10,104 nucleotides of DNA, taken from NCBI GenBank assembly GCA_036274115.1, contig DASUGI010000016.1, positions 1 through 10,104 of the forward strand. The letters are read 5' to 3'. Of this stretch, positions 1-6,707 are shown piece after piece (positions within the stretch are counted from its first letter, which is position 1; each line of letters starts with the position of its first letter). A program made the translations under genes and the position numbers. This stretch comes from JADLHS01 sp036274115 (GTDB taxonomy: Bacteria; Verrucomicrobiota; Verrucomicrobiia; Limisphaerales; JADLHS01). The notes under the pieces were generated by a model. The model did no database searches and was not told the origin of the DNA. It worked only from the letters and a program-made list of their open reading frames with translations.

Positions 1-234
1 AACACGACCTTTCTCAATACCACTCACGGAGGCAATGTAGCCAACGCTGAGGCTGCTTTTATCACGGCCTTGAATGAAGGCCGTTCTTACTGGAACATTC
101 ACTCGTCCACTTTCCCCGGAGGAGAAATCCGCGCCTGGGCCACTTTGGTTCCGGAACCTTCAAGCCTTGCGCTATTCGCACTGGGAGCACTTGCAGTAGC
201 GGTTCGGCGGCGGTGCGGTCGTTCTCAGCTCTGA
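1..234 (+). CDS. CHRD-domain PEP-CTERM surface protein (3' end only)
   Basis: This is the C-terminal 77 residues of a gene that begins before the window, read in frame 1 to a TGA at 232-234. The stretch Y-W-N-I-H-S followed by F-P-G-G-E-I-R-A (about residues 34-46 of the fragment) matches the end of a CHRD domain, a beta-rich domain found in secreted and surface bacterial proteins and in animal chordin. Directly after it come V-P-E-P, a hydrophobic segment and an Arg-rich tail (R-R-R-C-G-R), which form a PEP-CTERM sorting signal handled by the exosortase system for export and anchoring at the cell surface. Function beyond a surface location cannot be told. The gene is followed within 20 bases by a strong intrinsic terminator, so it probably ends its transcription unit. 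Confidence 0.85.
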   Translation, partial: NTTFLNTTHGGNVANAEAAFITALNEGRSYWNIHSSTFPGGEIRAWATLVPEPSSLALFALGALAVAVRRRCGRSQL

Positions 235-251
235 ATCGGCAAAGCTTTACC

Positions 252-290
252 GGGCGCAAAGTCGGAGTTCGGCTTTGCGCCCTTTTTGTT
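252..290 (+). terminator. Rho-independent terminator after the CHRD/PEP-CTERM gene
   Basis: A perfect 10-bp stem, GGGCGCAAAG (252-261) with CTTTGCGCCC (273-282), encloses an 11-base loop and is followed at once by TTTTTGTT. This is a textbook intrinsic terminator on the plus strand, 17 bases after the stop codon at 234. It separates the first gene from the gene starting at 300. Confidence 0.9.
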
Positions 291-299
291 AACGAGGTA

Positions 300-614
300 A
301 TGCCGTACCGCCTGCGCGACCATCTGAGCGCTTTCGCCGCTTTGGGATTTTTGCTTTCGCCCTCCGCGTTTTCTGCCGCCCCGAAAATCGATCTCATCGA
401 GTTGTTTCAAAATAACGGCGTGTTGATCCACTTCGACACTGAGGCGAATCGCACTTATCAGCTCCAATATACGGAAACCCTGACGAATGGCGTGCCGGGC
501 GGAACCTGGACCAATCTGTTCGTCGCGCCGAACATCCCGTTCCCGAGTCACTACGTTGTCCTGGATACACCGCTTCGACCTCAACGGTTCTATCGTTTGC
601 GAGTGCTGCCTTAA
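300..614 (+). CDS. Small secreted protein, single verrucomicrobial C-terminal-type module
   Basis: This gene encodes 104 aa of unknown function. The N-terminus M-P-Y-R-L-R, then a hydrophobic run (A-F-A-A-L-G-F-L-L) ending S-A-F-S-A-A, looks like a signal peptide of about 29 residues. The mature part has Y-Q-L-Q-Y-T-E-T-L, then T-W-T-N-L, and ends R-F-Y-R-L-R-V-L-P. This is the pattern of a small beta module often found at the C-terminus of large secreted verrucomicrobial proteins, and a similar stretch ends the protein encoded at 7741-8760. Here it stands alone. The ATG at 300 is preferred because the signal peptide starts there; the open frame extends upstream to 213 but crosses the terminator. 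GAGG (294-297) is only 2 bases from the ATG, so the start is not certain. It ends 7 bases before the next gene, suggesting co-transcription. Confidence 0.65.
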   Translation: MPYRLRDHLSAFAALGFLLSPSAFSAAPKIDLIELFQNNGVLIHFDTEANRTYQLQYTETLTNGVPGGTWTNLFVAPNIPFPSHYVVLDTPLRPQRFYRLRVLP

Positions 615-621
615 AGAAATC

Positions 622-1629
622 ATGAAGTTCATCTTGTCTGTGTTGGTTTTGGTGAGTGTAACGGTGGAGGCGTGTGATTTGTGCGCCGTTTATCGCGCGG
701 CAGACGCGCGCGGCGAAACCGGCGCTGGTTTTGGATTGACTGTGGCTGAACAATACATCCCGTATCGGACCAGCCAGTTCAATGGCGAGGAGGTTCATCC
801 AGCGAATCCAGACTGGCTGGACAGTTCGATCACACATTTCGTGTTGGGTTACAATGTGTCCTCGCGATTCGGTGTGAGCCTGAATGTGCCGTTGGTGGTT
901 CAGCAGTTTAAACGAACGGACCTGCGATATTCTTTGACCGCGCCTCCCGTAGTCTTTACCGAGCAAGGTACGGAAACCGGTTTGGGCGATATGTCGTTGA
1001 TCGGGCGACTCGCGGTTTTTCAGAAGATGGAAATGGAGTACGGGATTGTGGTGAATGTATTGGGCGGGGTGAAATTTCCGACCGGCAACGACGAGCGGCT
1101 GGATGATGAAGTTGAGCAAACGGAGATTTTTACGGCACTCCTGCCGCCCGGGACACCACACGATCCTCTCAGTCACTCCATCAGCAGCGTGCACCAACAC
1201 AATATTTCGCCTGGTTCGGGTTCGTACGACGGCATTTTTGGACTGACTATGAACGGAAACTGGAACCGCTGTTTTCTCAATGTACAAATCCAATACTACC
1301 TGCGGAGCGAAGGCCGGTCGGGCTTCAAGTATGGCAACGAACTCATGGTTTCCGGGGGACCGGGGATCTTCGTTCTGCTCGACAAGGCTTACACGTTGAG
1401 CCTGCAAGCCTTTGCCCTCTATGACAACATGGCCGAAGACGAGGTGCTGGGGGTGACTTCGACGGCCACTGGCCTGACAGCGTGGTATTTAGGGCCAGTG
1501 GTCAACTTCACCTGGGGCGGCAGGCTAAGCGCGAATGTCGGCGCCGAGTTTCCCTTGAGCATCGATAATAATGGTTACCAAAGCGTTCCGGACTACCGGT
1601 TACATGGTGGCATTTCGTGGCGCTTTTAG
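622..1629 (+). CDS. Outer-membrane beta-barrel-like protein with N-terminal CXXC and His-rich loop
   Basis: This gene encodes 335 aa. A signal peptide (M-K-F-I-L-S-V-L-V-L-V-S-V-T-V-E-A) is followed directly by C18-D-L-C21-A-V-Y, a CXXC at or near the mature N-terminus. The rest alternates polar and hydrophobic residues with many aromatic and Gly positions and ends W-R-F, as expected for an outer-membrane beta barrel recognised by the Bam machinery. Segments such as G-L-G-D-M-S-L-I-G-R and F-P-T-G-N-D resemble the 'phenol degradation meta-pathway' type transporter/porin superfamily. A loop at about residues 180-194 carries four His (H180, H185, H191, H193) before G-S-G-S-Y-D-G. Metal binding is possible but unproven. 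C18 could also be lipidated, although V-E-A-C is a poor lipobox. The start at 622 is chosen for the signal peptide; the frame is open upstream but overlaps the preceding gene. Substrate unknown. Confidence 0.75.
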   Translation: MKFILSVLVLVSVTVEACDLCAVYRAADARGETGAGFGLTVAEQYIPYRTSQFNGEEVHPANPDWLDSSITHFVLGYNVSSRFGVSLNVPLVVQQFKRTDLRYSLTAPPVVFTEQGTETGLGDMSLIGRLAVFQKMEMEYGIVVNVLGGVKFPTGNDERLDDEVEQTEIFTALLPPGTPHDPLSHSISSVHQHNISPGSGSYDGIFGLTMNGNWNRCFLNVQIQYYLRSEGRSGFKYGNELMVSGGPGIFVLLDKAYTLSLQAFALYDNMAEDEVLGVTSTATGLTAWYLGPVVNFTWGGRLSANVGAEFPLSIDNNGYQSVPDYRLHGGISWRF

Positions 1630-1708
1630 GCTTGAGGTCCACAGCTTCTTTTTCTAAATAGCGGCAACCACGACGTAAATGCAGGGGATTTTCCACAAAA
1701 TGTCGTGT

Positions 1709-1736
1709 TTGACATCAGGGGCTGGCGTGATAAAAA
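1709..1736 (+). promoter_or_regulatory. Possible housekeeping promoter for the prepilin-like gene
   Basis: TTGACA (1709-1714) is a perfect -35 hexamer. Sixteen bases later lies TAAAAA (1731-1736), a 4/6 match to TATAAT. Transcription would start near 1743, just before the prepilin-like gene. The weak -10 keeps this tentative. Confidence 0.4.
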
Positions 1737-1751
1737 TTTCCGGGTAGCTCA

Positions 1752-2651
1752 GTGAAAACATGTCGCGGAGATATGTGTCCGGCGGGGCCATTCAGAATCA
1801 GTCGCTCTGAGAGCAGAGCAAGGCGCGGGTTCACATTGACTGAACTGCTGGTCGTGATTGCTTTAATTGCCGCACTTGCGGCGTTATTGCTTCCTACCTT
1901 GAATCGGGTGCGTGCCCGGGCCCAGGGATACCAATCCGTCAACAACACGCGACAATTGCTGCTGGCCTGGATTCTTTACTCCGACGATCACAATGGCCGC
2001 CTGGCCTATAATCTGGGAGGACCGGCTGGTGGAAAGGATCCGGCGCGCAAGACGGATCAGAACTGGGTGAACAACAATCTCACGTGGGAGCTGGATTCCG
2101 ATAACACGAACACGGCCACTCTCACCGAAGCCAGTCTGGGTTCATACGCCGGCAAGGTAACCTCGATTTATCGGTGTCCGGCGGATCGCATCCTCAGTCA
2201 GAAACAACGCGAAGCGGGGTGGACGCATCGCGTGCGAAGTTATTCGATGAACGCGATGATTGGAGACGCAGGTGAGCTCAGCATGGGAGGCTACAACGAG
2301 AACAATCCCAAATACGTCCAGTTTTTCCGGCTCACCGACATTCCACTTCCTTCAGATATTTTCGTCTTTGTCGAGGAGCATCCCGACAGCATTAACGATG
2401 GCTACTTCCTCAACAAGTTTTACGCGAATCACTGGATTGATTTGCCTTCTTCGGACCACAATGGTGCCGCTCCGTTTGCGTTCGCCGATGGTCACGCCCA
2501 GTTGCGACGCTGGATGGACGCCTCGACGAAACAACCTCAATGGCCCGATGCGGTTGCGTTCCCCGTGGCGGTCAGCGCGACGGAGGGGGCGGATCTGGAC
2601 TGGGTGATGCGGCACACGAGCATCAAGCCGGTGAAACAATCGGAACAATGA
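1752..2651 (+). CDS. Prepilin-type N-terminal domain protein with H-X9-DG motif
   Basis: This gene encodes 299 aa from a GTG at 1752. Residues 23-51 (A-R-R-G26 then F-T-L-T-E31-L-L and a hydrophobic helix) form a type IV prepilin/type II secretion pseudopilin signal: cleavage is expected after G26, with Glu at position +5 of the mature protein. The C-terminal part has S-D-H236-N-G then F-A-D246-G247-H, an exact H-X9-D-G motif. This architecture is greatly expanded in Planctomycetes and Verrucomicrobia; its precise role is unknown, but an exported, pilin-like surface or secretion role is the usual inference. An in-frame ATG at 1773 is an alternative start: GGAG lies only 2 bases upstream of it, but it would leave a more normal 5' leader behind the promoter at 1709-1736. 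The gene stands alone and converges on the anti-sigma gene with 6 bases between stop codons and no visible terminator. Confidence 0.88.
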   Translation: MKTCRGDMCPAGPFRISRSESRARRGFTLTELLVVIALIAALAALLLPTLNRVRARAQGYQSVNNTRQLLLAWILYSDDHNGRLAYNLGGPAGGKDPARKTDQNWVNNNLTWELDSDNTNTATLTEASLGSYAGKVTSIYRCPADRILSQKQREAGWTHRVRSYSMNAMIGDAGELSMGGYNENNPKYVQFFRLTDIPLPSDIFVFVEEHPDSINDGYFLNKFYANHWIDLPSSDHNGAAPFAFADGHAQLRRWMDASTKQPQWPDAVAFPVAVSATEGADLDWVMRHTSIKPVKQSEQ

Positions 2652-2657
2652 GTCCTG

Positions 2658-3416
2658 CTAGAGCCGTTGCTTGAGTTCAGCGGAGTCGGGTGCGGCCAAC
2701 AAATATACTTTCCCATCCGCTTTCCACGTTGCCGTGGCCATGGTGCTCACATTGGCAAATACGGGACGATCGGTTTCCGGTACGTTCAACAAATCCTGGT
2801 CGTCCATCACAAAGAGGAACAGGTCGCTTTTGGCCCCGGGGGGCAGAGGCTTTTCAGTTCGAAAGCACACCATGGAAACCGGCTGGCCCTGCCAACTCAG
2901 CGCGCCACAGCCAACGGTCGGGGTTCGCTCCAGTTTTTGCGGCAAAACATAATTGGCGGGTGATTGGTGCTGTGCCAGGTAGGTGCGAATCTCGGCGGCA
3001 TCGTTTGTTTCCAAATCCATTTTATAGCTCTTTACCACTTCCCGCACCATGCGATTGCGATAGGCGGCGAGGCCCGTGTTCTGGGTGGGGGGGCGGAGGC
3101 TGAACCAGAGTGAAGTGACCGCGATCAATAGTACGGCCGCTGCAACCGTTGCGACCAGGGCCGGACGTCGCTTCCAGGTGGGTGCGGTGTATGACTGGTA
3201 TTCGGAAAGGATTTGTTGTTGCAGGCCATCGGGAGTCGTGATCCCGCGGAATTTGTCGCGCAGCGTGGTTTGCGTGGTGCAATGCTTTTCAAACCACTCT
3301 TTCAGTTGAGCATCCTGTTGGCACAGCGCAATAGCCTCAGCGGTCTCGCGGTCCGGAGCGTCATCGGCCCAGGGCCGGTACGCCAGCAAAACTGTTTTGG
3401 CTTCTTGTGTGGTCAC
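2658..3416 (-). CDS. Membrane anti-sigma factor (candidate), partner of the adjacent ECF sigma factor
   Basis: This gene encodes 252 aa. The order is a cytoplasmic N-terminal part (1-83, mostly helical in character), one transmembrane helix (about 86-107, A-L-V-A-T-V-A-A-A-V-L-L-I-A-V), and a periplasmic domain of about 145 residues. That single-span layout plus the gene position makes it the likely anti-sigma factor, holding the sigma factor at the membrane until a periplasmic signal arrives. The usual zinc anti-sigma motif H-X3-C-X2-C is absent. The periplasmic domain has two Cys (C170 in V-G-C-G, C184 in M-V-C-F) that could form a redox-sensitive disulphide; this is speculation. The start is a GTG at 3416-3414 whose bases overlap the TGA of the sigma gene (GTGA, 4-base overlap), the classic sign of translational coupling. 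No family name could be assigned by eye. Confidence 0.75.
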   Translation of the reverse strand: MTTQEAKTVLLAYRPWADDAPDRETAEAIALCQQDAQLKEWFEKHCTTQTTLRDKFRGITTPDGLQQQILSEYQSYTAPTWKRRPALVATVAAAVLLIAVTSLWFSLRPPTQNTGLAAYRNRMVREVVKSYKMDLETNDAAEIRTYLAQHQSPANYVLPQKLERTPTVGCGALSWQGQPVSMVCFRTEKPLPPGAKSDLFLFVMDDQDLLNVPETDRPVFANVSTMATATWKADGKVYLLAAPDSAELKQRL

Positions 3417-3934
3417 GGTTGCGTCTTGTTGTTGCGGTGCGGCAGGTCCTTGGCCAGCAGCCTTTGTAATTGGCCGATGCCCCTGGAGATTCTGGATTTC
3501 ACCGTGCCGAGTGGGAGGTTGAGAATGTCGGCGATCTGTTTGTAGGAATAGTCCTGCAAATAAAAAAGGGCGACGGGCGCTTGAAAACTCTCATCCACGC
3601 GATCCAACGACGCCAGTACCTTGGCGGTATCGAGTTGGCTGAAGGCGTGTGGTTCGACGATGGGCAATTCGAACTCCGAAGTCTCCAGGTCCTGGTGGGG
3701 AAAGCGGTTGTGGCGCCGCCGTGATTCGAGGAATTGACGGTGCAGGGTGGTGAACAACCAGGTCTTCACTTTATCGGAGTCGCGCAGTTGATGGCCCTTG
3801 GTGGCCCATACGTAAAATGTCTGTTGTGTCAGGTCGCACGCATCCGCCTCGGATCGCGTCAAACTGAAGGCAAACTGGTAGAGTGGCTCGTAGAAACGAG
3901 CCACCAGGCCTTCAAAATCCCAAGCCGATGCCAT
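3413..3934 (-). CDS. ECF-type RNA polymerase sigma factor
   Basis: This gene encodes 173 aa, the normal length for an extracytoplasmic-function sigma factor. Region 2 spans about residues 7-75: F-Y-E-P-L-Y-Q-F-A-F, then D-L-T-Q-Q-T-F-Y-V-W (core polymerase binding, 2.2) and W-L-F-T-T-L-H-R-Q-F (-10 recognition). Region 4 spans about 105-160: A-L-F-Y-L-Q-D-Y-S-Y-K-Q-I-A and then L-P-L-G-T-V-K-S-R-I-S-R-G, the helix-turn-helix that reads the -35 element. GGTGAT (3948-3943) sits 8 bases before the ATG at 3934 and supports the start. Its stop overlaps the anti-sigma start by four bases. A GGGAAC-N17-CTCTTA promoter lies directly upstream, so the factor probably activates its own gene. The same motif precedes the cytochrome operon, making that operon a likely target. 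Confidence 0.93.
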   Translation of the reverse strand: MASAWDFEGLVARFYEPLYQFAFSLTRSEADACDLTQQTFYVWATKGHQLRDSDKVKTWLFTTLHRQFLESRRRHNRFPHQDLETSEFELPIVEPHAFSQLDTAKVLASLDRVDESFQAPVALFYLQDYSYKQIADILNLPLGTVKSRISRGIGQLQRLLAKDLPHRNNKTQP

Positions 3935-3950
3935 AGCGCGTCATCACCGA

Positions 3951-3979
3951 TAAGAGCGGCTGCGAACCGAATTGTTCCC
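3951..3979 (-). promoter_or_regulatory. ECF-type promoter of the sigma/anti-sigma operon
   Basis: Read on the minus strand, GGGAAC (3979-3974) is followed by 17 bases and CTCTTA (3956-3951). The -35 fits the GGAAC core used by many ECF sigma factors. Two other sites in this window, at 4047-4075 and 7554-7582, have the same hexamer, spacer and TC-containing -10. Transcription would begin near 3944, giving a very short leader of about 10 bases that may cut into the GGTGAT ribosome site, so the exact start point is uncertain. Confidence 0.65.
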
Positions 3980-4046
3980 GCCATGCGGTGCTTGCCGCTA
4001 ATTTGTCTCCGCGGGCGCAGACATTCGAGAAAAAATCCAGTGCCGC

Positions 4047-4075
4047 GGGAACTTTTCACAAGTTGAGGCGTCTCA
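4047..4075 (+). promoter_or_regulatory. ECF-type promoter pointing rightward from the sigma-porin gap
   Basis: GGGAACTT (4047-4054) followed by GTCTCA (4070-4075) gives GGGAAC-N17-GTCTCA. It closely resembles the GGAACTT-N15-GTCT layout of sigma-E-like promoters and matches the other two promoters in the window. Transcription would start near 4082 on the plus strand, towards a short open frame at 4094-4246 and then antisense to the 3' end of the barrel gene. Confidence 0.6.
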
Positions 4076-4093
4076 TGCTACGTGAAGGAATCC

Positions 4094-4246
4094 ATGCCAA
4101 TCACCTCAGTTCGGGTTGGGAGACTTCATCGTTGCCGCTCTCGCTCCGGGACCGGGCGGTCAGCACGCCGGTTGTGCCGGCGCGGCGTCCGCAAGATTGC
4201 GGTTAGTCTGTGGCGAATTTGTGCCTGGTCCAAGCCAGTGCGTTGA
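4094..4246 (+). CDS. Candidate small Arg-rich protein (50 aa) behind an ECF promoter
   Basis: The frame runs from ATG at 4094 to TGA at 4244-4246. GAAGGA (4084-4089) lies 4 bases upstream of the ATG, and the ECF-like promoter at 4047-4075 would start transcription just before that ribosome site. The product starts M-P-I-T-S-V-R-V-G-R and carries 13 Arg and 2 Lys in 50 residues plus three Cys, with no signal peptide or membrane segment. It resembles no family I recognise. The Arg richness may simply reflect GC-rich non-coding DNA, and the region also folds into three short hairpins, so the transcript might instead be a non-coding or antisense RNA. The support is the promoter, ribosome site and start in correct order, not the protein itself. 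Confidence 0.3.
   Translation: MPITSVRVGRLHRCRSRSGTGRSARRLCRRGVRKIAVSLWRICAWSKPVR
4150..4202. repeat. Three consecutive short hairpins in the sigma-porin gap
   Basis: Three inverted repeats lie within 53 bases: GACC-4-GGTC (4150-4161), CGCCGG-5-CCGGCG (4166-4182) and CCGCAA-2-TTGCGG (4189-4202). None is followed by a T-run on either strand. They lie 62-114 bases beyond the stop of the barrel gene and could stabilise the 3' end of its mRNA, help Rho-dependent termination, or structure the opposite-strand transcript from the promoter at 4047. In the rest of the 3935-4263 gap, outside the promoters and small frame, I see nothing further. Confidence 0.45.
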
Positions 4247-4263
4247 TCCCAGCCGGAGGCCGC

Positions 4264-6645
4264 TTAAGGTAACTTGAGACTGATCACACCAAAGACGGAC
4301 TGCGCAATGTAGTTGTCCGCCCCGCCACTGCTGGGCTCATCATATTTGTAAAATCCGTAACGTAGTTGGGCGCTTACGTTTTTTCCCAACCGACGCGCCA
4401 GACCAATCTGCACCGCGTGTTGTTCGTATTGGATTCCGACCGGTTGGCCCGCGGCGTAGTTATTCTGCGCAAAATCAGCGGTCGAAAAGGTATAGCTTCC
4501 GAACAAATCCGTCGCCGCGTTGAGCACATAAGTCCCACTGGCGGTCACGGAATAGATATCGCCCTGGTAAGGCACGATTGCAGGTGCACCATTGACGGCG
4601 GTGGTTGTGGAAGAGGGCTGATAAGCGAAAGCCATATCAAGGAAAAATCGTGGTCGCGGGGTAAAGGTGAGAGCGATCGAGTAAGTCTGCGAGTCCGATT
4701 CTCCCGCGAGAATACTGCCTCCCGGCGAGTCCGTGTTCACGGGCCCGCCGGATGCAGGGTTGACGTCAGTCCGGGAGTCGGTGGTCAGATATTGATATGA
4801 CAAAGTGGTTTTGAACCAGTGGATCGGTCGCAAGACGAGCTTGGCTTCGACCTCATCGGTCTGTATGTCCAGACTGCGGATGAAGCCGGGATAGGTTCCG
4901 GGAGGTTGCGGAGGTTGGTTGTTACGATATTGGCTGTCGTTGTCGTACCACCGATAATGGGCGGTGAAGGAAACGGTTCGCCACGGTGAAGTGGTGAACC
5001 CGGCGCGGAGATCCGTGCGATTACCGGTGAAATCAATGTTGTCCAGATACGCGTCAGTGGATTGGATGTCGCTATCGGACTGACCGATTTTTTGTTGTTG
5101 CAGCCGGCCTTCGGCAAAGAGCAGGGTGAATGGAATCTGGTTGTAGCGAACGGCAAAAAGCTCCGAAATCGAATTCTCATCGTGATCTGAGTTGAGTGCG
5201 GTGGGCGTGGTAACCAAGTACAGCGGAGGCGCTGCATAAGTGAACGGGAGACGATGCAAATCACCGTTGCCGAACCCGGTTTCGCGCGTCCACTCGCTTT
5301 GAACCCCTGCGGAAAAAGTCAGCCCGCCGAATGGTTCGACAAGGCTGTTGACGTTGAATACGTGCGACTCCCGCTCCAGCGTGTACTGCGGCAGGGTTCC
5401 GGTGTAGGGTGCGCCGGCATAGGTGGCCGTGTTGGTAAAATTGCCGTCAGCATTTAACTGGCTGTAGAGATAGCCCGCCGACCCAAGCAACCAATTATAG
5501 AATTTCTTCTCCAACCGGATCGAGTTGGCACCTTGAAAATAACTGGTCTTCTGGCTTGCATTCTGGGCCACCGGGCCGCGGGCCGCCAGGTTTGTGTAGT
5601 GCGTGTTAAGCTGGTAAAACTGTCCCCGGAAGCGGTCTTCAATCGCCACGCCATGGATCGCCGCATCGAAGTCGAATTTGATGAGATGCGCTCCTTCATC
5701 AATGTTTTTGCTGGTCGGAGCGATGTTGCGTTCCGGAATAATGCTGGGGTCGTTCGGATTGAAAGGGTAGGCCCCCCAACTCGTCATGGATTTGTTACCC
5801 CGGGTGTAATCATATTCGTAGCCCAGCACCAGGCGCGGCCATTTGGGCAACGTGAGACCAAAATCAATCCAGGCACTCCCGATGTCCAAATGCAAATCTC
5901 CCGGCAGTGGCGGAGGCGCAGCAGGAGTCAGAATCGTATTGTAGCCCCCATAGACGTCATAATACTTCCGATATTGATCCCAACCGGTGTGGACGAAGCC
6001 GAAACCGGTTTTGTCCATCGTCAGAGCGATCTTGTAGTCGTCAACCAGTGCGTGGCCATTGAGCAGGAACTTGCTATGCGGGGCGGGTTGATGATAGAAC
6101 TCGAAGAACTCCGCGCCGCCGTTGAATCCTTCTTTCTGCCAGTTAAGTTCACGAAATTTATGTTCGTCGCCTTTGACGGTGGTCCAGCCCAGCGTGGGAG
6201 CCATCGTGAAAGCGACTTGATTTGTGGACGGGGACACCTCCCAAACGACACCTTGATCAATCCAGGCCCGCAGGAGTGCCACCTGCGCCGTCGTGAGTTG
6301 GTCGCCCTTGCCAACCGGCGGCATTTCCATGTCTTCAACCAAATGAGCCACGTAATGGATGAACGGACTCTGTGCGCTTTCTCCGGGAATAATCGCAACA
6401 CCGTTGTCTCCTCCCTTGAGCGCCAACTCACGGGTGTCCACGCGAAATCCGCCTTTCGGTTTCTCCGGGCCGTGGCACCGCAGGCAGGATTCGTCGAGGA
6501 TCGGCTTGATGTCGCGGTTAAAGTCCACAGTCACGGTCGCAGGAGGAGGCAACCGGGATTCATCCACGGCTGCGGCGAAAAGTGAGTTGCCAAAGGCAAC
6601 AGCTACAAGGCACATGGCGACTTTCCAACCTGTGAACGCCTTCAC
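4264..6645 (-). CDS. Monoheme cytochrome c domain fused to an MtrB/PioB-like outer-membrane barrel (candidate)
   Basis: This gene encodes 793 aa from a GTG at 6645. Residues 1-26 (K-A-F-T-G-W-K, hydrophobic run, L-F-A-A-A) form a signal peptide. Residues about 41-136 are a cytochrome c domain of the Planctomycete/PSCyt1 type: heme site C54-L-R-C57-H58-G-P, then K-P-K-G-G-F-R-V-D, and M-E-M108-P-P, with Met as probable sixth ligand. From about 137 to the end there is no Cys and the sequence alternates aromatic/hydrophobic and polar residues in strand-sized units with Asn/Gly/Pro-rich loops, as in a large barrel. Size (about 650 aa) and position directly after a DmsE/MtrA-like cytochrome gene suggest the porin sheath of an electron conduit; this is inference from context. 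The gap to the cytochrome stop is 62 bases. The frame is open upstream to 6861 with an ATG at 6759, but only the GTG gives a proper signal peptide. No strong ribosome site was seen. Confidence 0.75.
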   Translation of the reverse strand: MKAFTGWKVAMCLVAVAFGNSLFAAAVDESRLPPPATVTVDFNRDIKPILDESCLRCHGPEKPKGGFRVDTRELALKGGDNGVAIIPGESAQSPFIHYVAHLVEDMEMPPVGKGDQLTTAQVALLRAWIDQGVVWEVSPSTNQVAFTMAPTLGWTTVKGDEHKFRELNWQKEGFNGGAEFFEFYHQPAPHSKFLLNGHALVDDYKIALTMDKTGFGFVHTGWDQYRKYYDVYGGYNTILTPAAPPPLPGDLHLDIGSAWIDFGLTLPKWPRLVLGYEYDYTRGNKSMTSWGAYPFNPNDPSIIPERNIAPTSKNIDEGAHLIKFDFDAAIHGVAIEDRFRGQFYQLNTHYTNLAARGPVAQNASQKTSYFQGANSIRLEKKFYNWLLGSAGYLYSQLNADGNFTNTATYAGAPYTGTLPQYTLERESHVFNVNSLVEPFGGLTFSAGVQSEWTRETGFGNGDLHRLPFTYAAPPLYLVTTPTALNSDHDENSISELFAVRYNQIPFTLLFAEGRLQQQKIGQSDSDIQSTDAYLDNIDFTGNRTDLRAGFTTSPWRTVSFTAHYRWYDNDSQYRNNQPPQPPGTYPGFIRSLDIQTDEVEAKLVLRPIHWFKTTLSYQYLTTDSRTDVNPASGGPVNTDSPGGSILAGESDSQTYSIALTFTPRPRFFLDMAFAYQPSSTTTAVNGAPAIVPYQGDIYSVTASGTYVLNAATDLFGSYTFSTADFAQNNYAAGQPVGIQYEQHAVQIGLARRLGKNVSAQLRYGFYKYDEPSSGGADNYIAQSVFGVISLKLP

Positions 6646-6707
6646 AGAAAACCCGGGCCGGGGCAGAACCGCGTCTGCTTGCGTCGCCAAGTTGTCACGG
6701 CGCCTTT

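Noticed and set aside
213..299. Upstream start at 213 for the small secreted protein
   Set aside because: The frame would read through the terminator stem at 252-282 and bury the signal peptide; it also overlaps the end of the CHRD gene.
504..531. GGAAC followed by a TC after about 17 bases inside the small secreted gene
   Set aside because: The spacing is one base off from the three matched promoters and it lies inside coding sequence.
394..1407. 337-codon minus-strand open frame across 394-1407
   Set aside because: It is opposite the signal-peptide and barrel protein genes on the plus strand; the translation looks low in structure, rich in Arg/His/Gln, with no domain.
2649..2660. Bidirectional terminator between the convergent prepilin-like and anti-sigma genes
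   Set aside because: Only 6 bases separate the stop codons and no stem with a T-run is visible.
4166..4202. Hairpins after the barrel gene as intrinsic terminators
   Set aside because: No T-run follows on either strand, so they are reported only as structure.
3988..4206. 72-codon plus-strand frame in the sigma-porin gap
   Set aside because: It starts upstream of the ECF-type promoter and has no ribosome site; the frame at 4094-4246 fits promoter and ribosome site better.
5533..6585. 350-codon open frame on the plus strand inside the barrel gene
   Set aside because: It is antisense to a gene with signal peptide, heme motif and barrel pattern; its product has no recognisable domain, no export signal and a random-looking Arg-rich composition.
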